Of a stretch of DNA of 64,000 nucleotides, positions 1 to 9,000 are shown piece by piece (positions within the stretch are counted from its first letter, which is position 1; each line of letters opens with the position of its first letter). Under the pieces are notes generated by a model. The model ran no database searches. It saw nothing but the letters and a program-made list of their open reading frames with translations, and was not told the origin of the DNA. This DNA is from Burkholderiales bacterium (GTDB lineage: Bacteria; Pseudomonadota; Gammaproteobacteria; Burkholderiales; Burkholderiaceae_C). Position numbers and translations under genes: made by a program. The stretch is taken from contig JACRPO010000003.1 of assembly GCA_016223165.1 (NCBI GenBank), forward strand, positions 484,646 through 548,645, written 5' to 3'.

Positions 1-141
1 CGTTGACCACTCTCCACGGCTCGACGACCAGACGTTCATGCGGCCGTCGGTAGAAACCGCAAACGCCAGCGCTCGATCTCCCGAGGCAATCGCCACGGGC
101 TGACCAGCCGGCATGTTTGCGCCAAACGATTCTGTCGTCAC
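1..141 (-). CDS. N-terminal part of an unknown protein, cut by the window edge
   Basis: An open frame of 47 codons starts with GTG at 141 and runs off the left edge without a stop. The start is supported by GGAGG six bases upstream on the minus strand. The visible residues include VAIASGDRALAFAV and DGRMNVWSSS. The alternation of short hydrophobic stretches with a tryptophan-containing turn resembles the start of a beta-propeller or sialidase-like fold, but 47 residues are too few for a family call. It reads in the same direction as the NTF2-like gene 168 bp upstream and may share its transcript. Confidence 0.5.
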   Translation of the reverse strand, partial: MTTESFGANMPAGQPVAIASGDRALAFAVSTDGRMNVWSSSRGEWST

Positions 142-309
142 GCGACCTCCATGGCTGACTCGACGGTTGCCTCTAGCCGAACCAGAATGCGCCTACGGAA
201 ACTGACAGCCCAGTAAGTAAGACGGCTGCCACGTGTGGGCACTTTGTCGGGATCGATGACACTGATCCACGCAGTTGGCTAAGATGAAGGAGTAGGTCGG
301 GGCCACAGA

Positions 310-768
310 TCAATCCTGCACCTTGGTCACCTGCCAAGCCACGCATTTCCATTCCCCCGACCTGCACAGGAATACGTGCGTGTTTCGGTATGTCGCTTCG
401 GTGGGCGGCGAGGTTCGCGAGTCCACGGTGGGCAACGCACTGCGAACGACCGCGACTTGGTTGTCGAGGAACAGACAAACCTCGATGTCAGCCGTCGCAA
501 CGAGCCGAACAAACTGCGCAGGGCCCGACGAGATCTTTGCAAGCGTTTCGTTGCGATCGACATCAACCTGTCCCTTGCCTCGGATTATCGGAAGGTAGTC
601 GCTCGCCAGGATGCCGTCCGCAATTCGACGAGTCTCTTCGGGACTGTCTCTCGGCGCCGAGAGGTCGTCACCGATGGCACGACTGCCGATACCGTTCTCA
701 GCACGGAATAGCGTACGAACCATCTGCTCTAGTGCCTTCTTGGTCGCGATCGTGGCTGCTTCGTTCAT
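310..768 (-). CDS. NTF2-like / SnoaL-like protein
   Basis: A 152-residue protein. The open frame extends further upstream, but the ATG at 768 is preceded by AGGGA at normal spacing and gives a start (MNEAATIATKKALEQMV) typical of NTF2-like proteins. The C-terminal part ends in strands such as THVFLCRSGEWKCVAWQVTKV, the usual last two strands of the cone-shaped NTF2 fold (SnoaL/DUF4440 group). These proteins serve as small enzymes, immunity proteins or binding modules. No catalytic residue set could be assigned, so the function stays open. The gene diverges from the small membrane protein at 997, and the 228 bp between them should hold both promoters. Confidence 0.7.
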   Translation of the reverse strand: MNEAATIATKKALEQMVRTLFRAENGIGSRAIGDDLSAPRDSPEETRRIADGILASDYLPIIRGKGQVDVDRNETLAKISSGPAQFVRLVATADIEVCLFLDNQVAVVRSALPTVDSRTSPPTEATYRNTHVFLCRSGEWKCVAWQVTKVQD

Positions 769-996
769 TGGATGGTCCCTTGGTCTCTTGATCGAGAAGA
801 ACGTCGTCGAGCAACTCATCCTGACTCGCTGTGGAAAGGGGTGCGCTCGAGTTCGGCCATGGTGCGTTCGGTCGTCAAGTCTGCTCCCGTTCTTGGTCTC
901 AGCGCAAGCCGGTGACAATGTGATGGGTGCCAACTTGACGGATACGAATGACCCGCTCATACTGAAACAAGGCGAACGAGCGAAGGGAGGCTAGTC

Positions 997-1245
997 ATGC
1001 CTGCATCTGTCGCAATTCCTGATCGACCAGCTGAAGACGAACAGGAGCTATTGGGATTGCCTGGTGGCGAACCTCGGCCTCTGGGCGGCACACTCACGTT
1101 CATCGGCGGCCTGATCGTGTTCGTGATCCTGCCGTTGAGTGGTGTGCCCTGGCCCATTGCCCTGCTGATAGCGGGCATCTTTCAGACAGGCGTCACGCTG
1201 TACTTCCTGCTTCAGTACGCCGCCAATCCCAACTTCAAGCAGTGA
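997..1245 (+). CDS. Small membrane protein, 82 residues
   Basis: ATG at 997 follows AGGGAGG at good spacing. The first 28 residues are acidic and proline-rich and would be cytoplasmic or periplasmic. Two hydrophobic segments follow, about residues 32-47 (LTFIGGLIVFVILPLSG) and 51-70 (WPIALLIAGIFQTGVTLYFL), with a short polar tail, so a two-helix hairpin is likely. No family was recognised. It is the first gene of the rightward cassette leading to the phospholipase-like gene 129 bp downstream. Confidence 0.7.
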   Translation: MPASVAIPDRPAEDEQELLGLPGGEPRPLGGTLTFIGGLIVFVILPLSGVPWPIALLIAGIFQTGVTLYFLLQYAANPNFKQ

Positions 1246-1374
1246 CCGGTGGCGTCATCGTCGCCAGGCCGAGGTGTGGGCCGACAACAAGAGAGTCCTG
1301 AAGTAGGCAGCTAAGAGCTTGCGCAGGGCCCGTGCGGCGGGTCTGGCGTGGCACTGCAAGGTAGGGGGAGCGCC

Positions 1375-3705
1375 ATGCCGGGTTGGTACATCCATTTGAA
1401 CGCAGCGCGACGTGCCATCGACGCGCTGGAGACTAACGCCAACAGCGCTCCCTTGTTTGGCGCCAACGGCCCGACGGCGGCACAAGTCAAGGGGATTGCC
1501 AAGGCCAACCCGACCTACACAGCGCTAGGTGCGATCGGGCCCGATATCTTCTTTCTGCTGCCCGACTTCAAACCGCCTGTCGGCAGCATGCTGTGGAAAC
1601 TCGCCACGAGCGTGCGCGACCTCTACGAATTCTGGGACGAGCATTTCCTCGGCCCGTACGAGTCGGCGATGGGGCCGATCGGCAACAACCGCCAGGACGA
1701 GATCAATGCGCTGACCGGAGGGTTGCAGAGCTCGATCGAGGGCATCTTCAAGCAGGCTTTCGCCTTCCTGAACGACACGATCCTCAAGCTCATCTTGGAG
1801 CAGTACGACTTCTTCGGACTTCTTTCGTCCGGTGTCCCGGCCGGTCACGACGAACAGTCATTCTTCTGGAGCGACATGCTCCACTACCGCGAGACGTATC
1901 GCTTTGGCGCGGCTCTCTGGCAGCGCGCTGGCGATGCGAACGTCGCGCTGAGCAACGAGCAACGCGAACGGTTCAAGGCGTTTGCGCTCGGATGGATGAC
2001 GCACCTCGCGACCGATGTCTCCGGCCACGGACTCGTGAATCAGAAAGCCGGCGGCCCGTTCCGGCTGCACTGGCAGCGCCATCACCTCATCGAAAACCAC
2101 CTGGACGCGCAGGTGTACAACGCCGACAACGGTGGCGGCGCGATCTACAACGAGGTCTCCAATTCGGCGCTGCACCTGTGGCTGGCGTTCAACCCCGATG
2201 GGTCGTCGCGGGTCGACTTTTTCGACGCGATGCCGAACCCTCCCTACCCGCCCGGGGACAGCGGCGCGGACATCACCGATCGGCACGCGGTCTGGGACGT
2301 CGATTCCGACATGCCCGAAGACCTTGCGCAGTTCCTGTCGGACACGTTGAAGGCCGTCTACGAACCTTCGCTCGCGCAGAACCCCAAGGGCATGGCGGCC
2401 TGCTGTCCGACCATCATCAGTTCGCTGGACAACCGCGTGCCGCTGGCAACGAGCGGTTATGCAGAGAAGGCGGACATCGTCGGAGCGTATTACTGGTTGT
2501 TCAAGTACGTCAAGTGGACGACGACGGATTACTACAAGGTTCGCCGGCCCGTGGCGCCTCAACCCTTCGTCATCCCCTCACATCCGAGGCCGCCCGGATC
2601 CGGGGACTCGGATCCGGGTCCGGGGGCGACCGACAACGACAGTTTCTGGGACGACGTGCTCGACTTGTTGCTGTCGCTGCTGGCCTGGGCCGAATACCTC
2701 ACCCAGCTCGCGGTATGGCCCGCTGCGCTCGTCCTCGGAATCATCGCCGGCACGGTGACCTATCCGTTGCGTTTGCTGCTATACGAGTATCTGGAACTGC
2801 CGCTGTACAACCTGTGGCTCGCGGTGCACACATACCTCGCCATGACGGGTTATGTGTTGCCGATGTCGGGTGAGATCAACCGCGGTCTGACCACGTTGGG
2901 CGTCAGCGTCAGCGACGACTGGCGGACGACCGTGGCGGCGTTGGGAGACCCGGACGGTGGCCTCGTCGCCGACGTGCTGTCGACGGATGCGAAGGCCGCG
3001 CAGAAGCAGGCATACCCTAAAGACGTGCTCATTGATCACCCGAACGTGATCAGCGCGATTTTCAGCATGCTGTTCAAGGTTGGCGCGCCGCCGCGCACCG
3101 ATCATCAACTTCCCAGCGAGTTCACGCGTCCCTGGCGCTACCCGGAGCGCGACAACGCGAACAATCCAGTCAATCTCGAGTTGCCCCGCAATCTTGCGGG
3201 TCCCTACCTCGCCGGCATGGATGCGACGGCGTTCTTCGGTGCGCAGCCGGGGAGCAACATTGCGCGCGCGGCATTCGAACGCTGCGAGAGCGAAGAGGAA
3301 ACGATTCAAGCCGCCAGGAAGCACCTGCCCAAGGGCGAGCACCTTGGCGACCCGGTGGACTACGCGTCCTACGTCATCGCGCAGTTGACGCGCGACAACT
3401 TGAATCTGGACGACGTGGCCAACTTCAATTTGGACGCCGACCGCGGCTATGGCTATCTCACCTGGGACTGGGTGCGACTGACCGAGAGCGGCGCGTTTCC
3501 GGGGGCGTTCTTTGAAGAGCCCGATCCGAGCGTCGGCCTGCCGAACGATGTCTCGCAGCACAAGTACGAGGTGCCGAAGAGACCGGGATACGGTTGGAAT
3601 GAGGCCGAGGTCCCCAGCGGGCCGACGGGTGTGACGTTCAATCCGGATGACGCGACCGCCTCCGTGCTCATTCGCTACATCGGCAAGGAAGAAAAGCACC
3701 CATGA
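1375..3705 (+). CDS. Zinc-dependent phospholipase C family protein with internal membrane segments
   Basis: The protein has 776 residues when started at ATG 1375, which is preceded by GGGGGAG; an upstream in-frame ATG at 1348 has no such site. The N-terminus (MPGWYIHLNAARRA, then YTALGAIGPDIFFLLPDF near residues 48-65) matches the zinc-dependent phospholipase C-like family (Pfam Zn_dep_PLPC): His7 and Asp57 sit where metal ligands are expected. A His-rich stretch around residues 205-250 (GWMTHLATDVSGHG, then HWQRHHLIENHLDA) supplies further ligands. Residues about 425-475 are hydrophobic and follow a Gly/Pro/Asp linker, so the protein is probably membrane-anchored. No signal peptide is visible. 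It is much longer than family members made only of the catalytic domain. The stop overlaps the next start by 4 bp. Phospholipase activity itself is an inference from the family. Confidence 0.75.
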   Translation: MPGWYIHLNAARRAIDALETNANSAPLFGANGPTAAQVKGIAKANPTYTALGAIGPDIFFLLPDFKPPVGSMLWKLATSVRDLYEFWDEHFLGPYESAMGPIGNNRQDEINALTGGLQSSIEGIFKQAFAFLNDTILKLILEQYDFFGLLSSGVPAGHDEQSFFWSDMLHYRETYRFGAALWQRAGDANVALSNEQRERFKAFALGWMTHLATDVSGHGLVNQKAGGPFRLHWQRHHLIENHLDAQVYNADNGGGAIYNEVSNSALHLWLAFNPDGSSRVDFFDAMPNPPYPPGDSGADITDRHAVWDVDSDMPEDLAQFLSDTLKAVYEPSLAQNPKGMAACCPTIISSLDNRVPLATSGYAEKADIVGAYYWLFKYVKWTTTDYYKVRRPVAPQPFVIPSHPRPPGSGDSDPGPGATDNDSFWDDVLDLLLSLLAWAEYLTQLAVWPAALVLGIIAGTVTYPLRLLLYEYLELPLYNLWLAVHTYLAMTGYVLPMSGEINRGLTTLGVSVSDDWRTTVAALGDPDGGLVADVLSTDAKAAQKQAYPKDVLIDHPNVISAIFSMLFKVGAPPRTDHQLPSEFTRPWRYPERDNANNPVNLELPRNLAGPYLAGMDATAFFGAQPGSNIARAAFERCESEEETIQAARKHLPKGEHLGDPVDYASYVIAQLTRDNLNLDDVANFNLDADRGYGYLTWDWVRLTESGAFPGAFFEEPDPSVGLPNDVSQHKYEVPKRPGYGWNEAEVPSGPTGVTFNPDDATASVLIRYIGKEEKHP

Positions 3706-4853
3706 GCGAGCAAAAACCGCCCAAGTGGTTCGAGGGCCAGGCCCCGTCAGCTGCCGACGTCAAGGATTGGGAGCGCCGCCGTCATGCCTTCCTGAAAGAA
3801 CTGCCCGGCATCCTGGAACGGCGCAAGGGTAGAGGAAGAGCGGAGAACTTCTATCCGTACCTGCTCGTGCGATCCGTGCTCGGCGACCGCGGTGACCGGC
3901 CCTTCAACGCATGCTTCTGGGAAAGCCCGGACATCTGGACCGCTCAGGGCGATCCGGACGCGTCGCCCGCGCTGCCACCCGACCATGGTGGCAGCGTGAC
4001 GGCCGGCAAGCCGCACACCGTCTACGCGCATGTATGGAACCTCGGTTTTGCGCCTCTCGCCGGCATCTTCGTCGAGTTCTACTGGTTTGATCCATCGCTG
4101 GGCATCTCCGGCACCTACGCCAACCTGATCGGTGTCGCACGAGTTGAATTGGCGGGACGCGGGATGCAGGGATCGCACAAGCTGGTCAAGTGCCCGATCG
4201 CGTGGGTTCCGCAAATGCAGAACGGTGGCCATGAATGCCTCGTTGTGCGCGCGACCGGCATCGGTGACCCGGCGGGTGCGAACGAGTGGTCGCCATGGCT
4301 GAATCGCCATGTCGCGCAGCGCAACATCACGGTGGTGCAGTCCGGCGCCGCCGTTTCGTCACTGCTCACCAAGCTCAACGACAGCCGCCCGTTCAACACG
4401 AGGATCCAGCTGATCCAGCTGAGTGCGCAGGAAGCGCACCTGGCTCATCGCATCGCCGCACCGCGTCTGAACCTCGCCAGACTGGACACACGCGTGCTCG
4501 GCGAATTGGGCATCGGCAACGAACTTGTGGCCGCCAAGTTCGATCGCCTGCCTACGGGCGCCTTGGCGGCCGTGCACCCGATGGCAGAGGGCGGCGTGCC
4601 ACTGCCGGCCAGACCGAGTGAAGGTCGCAAGTCGGCCGTGATCGATCTGATGCGAGTGCTGCCCGCGGGCCGTGCGACAGCGCGACGCGAGCCGACGCAT
4701 CTGGCGCGACTGTTCCGCGGTATCGCGGACTTGAACTTGGGCGCGCCGCGCCAGCCACCACCGGCGAAGGACGAGGCTCAAGTGGTGCGGCTCGCGACCT
4801 ATTCCGGTGAGCAATTGGTCGGAGGCTACACCGTGCTGGTGACCGGTCGATGA
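3702..4853 (+). CDS. Unknown protein with CARDB/Ig-like strand pattern
   Basis: A 383-residue protein whose start overlaps the stop of the phospholipase-like gene (ATGA), which implies translational coupling. Residues about 100-215 (VTAGKPHTVYAHVWNLGFAPLAG, FVEFYWFD, later WVPQMQNGGHECLVVRA) look like a CARDB-type Ig-like beta-sandwich, the kind often used for cell-surface adhesion or for dressing secreted enzymes. The C-terminal third is Arg/Ala/Pro-rich and ends in a short strand pattern (VRLATYSGEQLVGGYTVLVTGR). No signal peptide or catalytic motif was seen. Its position suggests that it works with the phospholipase-like protein, but that is inference. Confidence 0.55.
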   Translation: MSEQKPPKWFEGQAPSAADVKDWERRRHAFLKELPGILERRKGRGRAENFYPYLLVRSVLGDRGDRPFNACFWESPDIWTAQGDPDASPALPPDHGGSVTAGKPHTVYAHVWNLGFAPLAGIFVEFYWFDPSLGISGTYANLIGVARVELAGRGMQGSHKLVKCPIAWVPQMQNGGHECLVVRATGIGDPAGANEWSPWLNRHVAQRNITVVQSGAAVSSLLTKLNDSRPFNTRIQLIQLSAQEAHLAHRIAAPRLNLARLDTRVLGELGIGNELVAAKFDRLPTGALAAVHPMAEGGVPLPARPSEGRKSAVIDLMRVLPAGRATARREPTHLARLFRGIADLNLGAPRQPPPAKDEAQVVRLATYSGEQLVGGYTVLVTGR

Positions 4854-5782
4854 ACACCGATGCCATGGGGCGCGTGCCGGTCACGATCGTGACCGGCTTT
4901 CTAGGCAGCGGCAAGACGACGCTGCTCAATCACGTGTTGCGCTCGACACATCTCGGCCGCGTTGCCGCGCTCGTCAACGACTTCGGCGCCATTGACGTCG
5001 ATGCCTCACTGATCCGGGCAGTGAGCGAGGATGTGGTCCAACTCAGCAACGGGTGCATCTGCTGCACGATCAACGGCGATCTGTTGCGCGCCACCGAACG
5101 TGTGCTCGCCTTGGACCCTCCGGTCGATCGCATCGTCACCGAGACGACGGGTTTGGCCAATCCACTTCCGGTCGGTCTGACTCTTTTGCGAACCGAGTTG
5201 AAGTCGCGCACGGTGCTCGAGTCGGTTGTCACGGTGGTCGATGTCGCAAACTTCGCGCTCGACCTGTTCAAGGCGGACGCCGCGATGGCGCAGATCGTTC
5301 ACGCCGATCTGCTGGTGCTCAACAAGATCGACTTGGCATCACCCGACCAAGTGGAGCGGATCGAGCGCCGAATGAGGGTGCTCAAGCCGTCGGCCCGGAT
5401 CGAGCGAGCCGCGTTCGGGCAATTGCCGCCATCCCTGATCTGCGACGGCGTATCACTGTCCGCTCTTGAGGAATCCGAGACCGAGCCGCCACCGCACCTG
5501 CTAGCCGATGGTTTCACGGCCATCGCGGTTCCGCTAAGGCAGCCGCTGGCTGCGCGCAAATTGCAGGCGTGGATCGATCGCGGCTTTGCCGAGGGTGTCT
5601 ATCGAGCCAAGGGACTGGTCGCGCTGGAAACGCCGGCGAATCGTTTCGCTTTTCAGTACTGTGCCGGACGCTCCAGCTTCGAGCCGCTTTCATCGACTAG
5701 AGATGCCACCCTGGGTCTGGTCTTCATCGGGCAAGATATCGACCGACGTATGTTGCTTGACGGCCTTGCATCCATGAACTGA
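4850..5782 (+). CDS. CobW/G3E family GTPase, probable metallochaperone
   Basis: This 310-residue protein has the motif set of the G3E (CobW/YjiA/ZNG1) GTPases: a Walker A loop GFLGSGKTT at residues 16-24, the metal-binding GCICC motif at 68-72, ETTGLANP (Walker B/switch II region) and NKIDL for guanine recognition. A shorter CobW C-terminal-like region follows. Family members use GTP hydrolysis to deliver zinc, cobalt or nickel to client proteins. The start overlaps the preceding stop by 4 bp (ATGA), and the upstream coupled genes begin with a predicted zinc-dependent enzyme, so zinc delivery to that enzyme is an attractive but untested idea. No Zur-type operator was identified near it. An in-frame ATG at codon 6 is an alternative start. 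Confidence 0.85.
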   Translation: MNTDAMGRVPVTIVTGFLGSGKTTLLNHVLRSTHLGRVAALVNDFGAIDVDASLIRAVSEDVVQLSNGCICCTINGDLLRATERVLALDPPVDRIVTETTGLANPLPVGLTLLRTELKSRTVLESVVTVVDVANFALDLFKADAAMAQIVHADLLVLNKIDLASPDQVERIERRMRVLKPSARIERAAFGQLPPSLICDGVSLSALEESETEPPPHLLADGFTAIAVPLRQPLAARKLQAWIDRGFAEGVYRAKGLVALETPANRFAFQYCAGRSSFEPLSSTRDATLGLVFIGQDIDRRMLLDGLASMN

Positions 5783-6066
5783 GCCGACCTCGAGATCGAA
5801 GCGGTGTTGCCCGCTGGGCAGTTTGGTGTAGCGAGCGAATAGCTGCTGTTGCGTACTACCAATCTAAACAGGCCATTGCCGTCACGGGCCTACCGAAACA
5901 GGCCGACGCGAGGGCGCCGCCACTTAAGTCAATAGGACACCGCATCGACTCCTGCACGTGACCGCTCGTCGCGAAGGAGTGCAGATTGCGTCGGCAGGTA
6001 CTGTAAATTCTCCTCGACTCACCATCGGCGGGGGCTCTCAGGATCAGAGCGGCTTGGAGGGAAACG

Positions 6067-9000
6067 ATGGCATCAGCGCAAGTTCAACCGCCAATCCGGA
6101 ACGCGAGCATGCTCGGGTCGTCCGTCTTCGGTCACAGCGGGGAATTCGGCCCGTCTCGGACCGACCTCTCGCTGCCGGGCCGCGGGCTGCACTTCGCTTT
6201 TGTCCGCTCCTACCGCTCGTCGCTCGCTGACCGGGCCGGGGAGCTTGGGCGTGGCTGGACAGCGAGCATCGCCAAGCGCGTGGAGGCAGCCGGCGACGAC
6301 CTGCTCGTCCATGACGGCACCGGACTTGCCCATCGCTTCGCCCGCGAGGGCAGGGGCTTCGCCTCGCCTCCTGGCTACTACGGAATCATCGCGGTGGAAC
6401 CCGGAGGCATAGTCCTTCGACATCGCTACGGCGTCGTCACCACGTTCGAGGCGGCGAGTCGCGGCGGCCGGATTCGATCCGTGGCCGACAGGCACGGCAA
6501 CGCCCTCACCTTCGCCTATGGGGGCGACCGCATCGAGATCCTCGATACGCTCGAGCGGCGAATCGACGTAGCGCTGGCCAAGGGCCGCATCCAGGAGGTT
6601 CGCGACCACGCCGGCAGGATCTGGACGTACCGCTACGACGCAGAGGAGCGGCTTGTGGAGGTCGTCCAGCCGGCGACTCGATCCGCGCCGGCCAGGACTC
6701 TCCTCCGGTACGGATACGACAATGCGAATCGGCTGCAGTCGATGACTGACGCCAAGGGCCAGACTTGGCTTGTCGTTCGATACGACGACGCGGGCCGGGT
6801 GGTCGAGCAGACGCACGGGAGCGGGACGTACACCTTCGCGTACGACACCGAGGGGCGTGGTCGGTCGTCGGTCGCCCGGATCACATGCCGACTCAAGAAC
6901 GGCGGAACGCTCGTTGTGACTCACGACCCCGCCGGCCATCCGGTATTGCGAACGCTGCGAGTGCGGCGCGACGCGTTCGTACCTGAGGACGTGGCGGGCA
7001 TCGCCGACGACACCGTGCCGGTTATCACGACCATATCCTACAACCGGCATGGCGAGCGCGTCAGCCGGAAGGCGCCAGCCGGGGACCTGACAACCTGGGT
7101 CTTCGCCGCCGACGACCCTGACCCACGCAATCGTGGGAATTGTCTGATTCGCACTGTGACGCCCGCCGCCGGCGTGTCCGCCGCACAGGCATCACTGGTC
7201 ACGACTTGGAAGTACGACAAGACGTTCCAGGTCCCGCTCAGCGTCACCGATCCACGTGGCAGCACGACGACCTATCGATACGACCCGAAGGGCGACCGCG
7301 TCGGGACCACGTTTGCGCCCTTCACGCATCAGCCAGTCGGAACCGACGGCGCCGACCGGCCGACGCCGGTGAAGCTGACGCTCGAGGCGACTTACGCTTA
7401 CAACTCACGCGGCCAGCTCATTCGCAAGAAGCACATCGACGGCAGCGAGACCACCTTCGAGTACTACCCAGTCAGCGATCCATCCGGACGGGGAGGGCCC
7501 GGGACTGCGACCGCGGACCCGAACGCGATCTGCGGCTATCTCGCGAGGGTGACGCGCGACGCAAACGGCGCACGTCGTCAAACCAGCTACCGCTGGGACA
7601 ACTACGGCACGCTTGCCGAAGTGCTTGACGGACAGCGGAATGCTGTCCGTCTGCGCTACGACGCCATGGGCCGCCTCAAGCGACTCGATGGGCGCGGGCC
7701 CGGCGCGTGGATCGAGTATCGCTACGACGAGAACGGCAACGAGATCGAATCAATCCAGCCCTTCGAGCGGCTGGGGGCAGACGCGGATTCCGGCCGGTTC
7801 GTGACCCGGGCAGGGACGATTCGCGAGCTGCGGACGTACGACCTGCTGGACCGCATCGTTACGCGGACGATCGCCGGTGACGACATGCGCATCACGGAGC
7901 GGTTCGTCCGCGACGCGGATGAGCGGCTCGTTCGCCTCGTTCAGCCGACTGGCGCCGTCACCGAAATTGAGTACGACGAGCGCGATCTGCCGATCGCGTC
8001 CACGCGCGCGGCCGGCACCGGGCGCGCCATCACCGAGCGCCGCGCCTATACCATGAACGGCGATTTGCGAAGCGAGACTGACGGCCGGGCCGGAACGACG
8101 CTCCATCACTTCGACGGCTTCGGACGCCATGTCCTAACCATCGATCGGCTCGGGACACGATGGGCACGGGAACTCGACGCGGGGGACAACGCCGTGCGGG
8201 TGGTCGTCAAATCTCGCGGCGACCGCGGCGCACCGTTCATCGAGTCGACCATATCCTACGACGAGTGGGACCGCCCCGTCCGCATCGACAAGGCATGGCG
8301 CGATGCCTCAGGCCGGGCGCTCGGCGCATCCGGATGGGATGGACGTGAGGGCGTCAGCTCGACTGTCGTGGAGTACGCCGCTAATGGACGTCCTGGTCGC
8401 ATCTGGAACGAGGGGGGTAACGTCGTCGCGGTCGACTACGACAGCCTCGGCCAGGTCGCAGTCATCGGCGATAGCACGGGCGAACGCGCCGAACTCGCCT
8501 ACGACGTCAACGGCAACCCGACGACGCTGTCGCTTCGCGTTCCAGTCCCGGGCGGCGACGAAAAGTGGTCGACGGTTCGTGCGCGGTACGACGAGATGGA
8601 TCGGCTCGTGTCCAGGCAGGTGGACGATGACGCCCCGGAGGGGTTCGCGCACGACACTCTGGGCGGTGTCAACGATCATCGGCGCTCCACTGGGCTCGAG
8701 GTTCGGCTGCTCCACGACCCGCTGGGACGCAAGGTCGGGCAGGCGTTCGTCGTTGCCGATGCCGGCGACGGCTCGGCGGCATCGATCAGCCGGCGCTTCG
8801 AGTACGACGATACCTATCGACTGACAGCGCACACTGACGGCGCCGGCAACCGGACGACCTACCGCTACGACACGCTCGGCCGCCAGGTGGGGATCGTGTA
8901 CCCCAACGGCGCACTAGCCATCGCGGAGCACGATGCCAACGGCAACATCGTTCGCACCGTCGACCCGCGCGGCGTCGAGATCGTCCTGCGCTACGACGCT

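Noticed and set aside
2579..2625. Gly/Ser/Asp/Pro-rich stretch in the phospholipase-like gene as a tandem repeat locus
   Set aside because: The units (GGATCCGGGG, CGGATCCGGG) are irregular and short; it reads as a normal flexible linker before the membrane segment.
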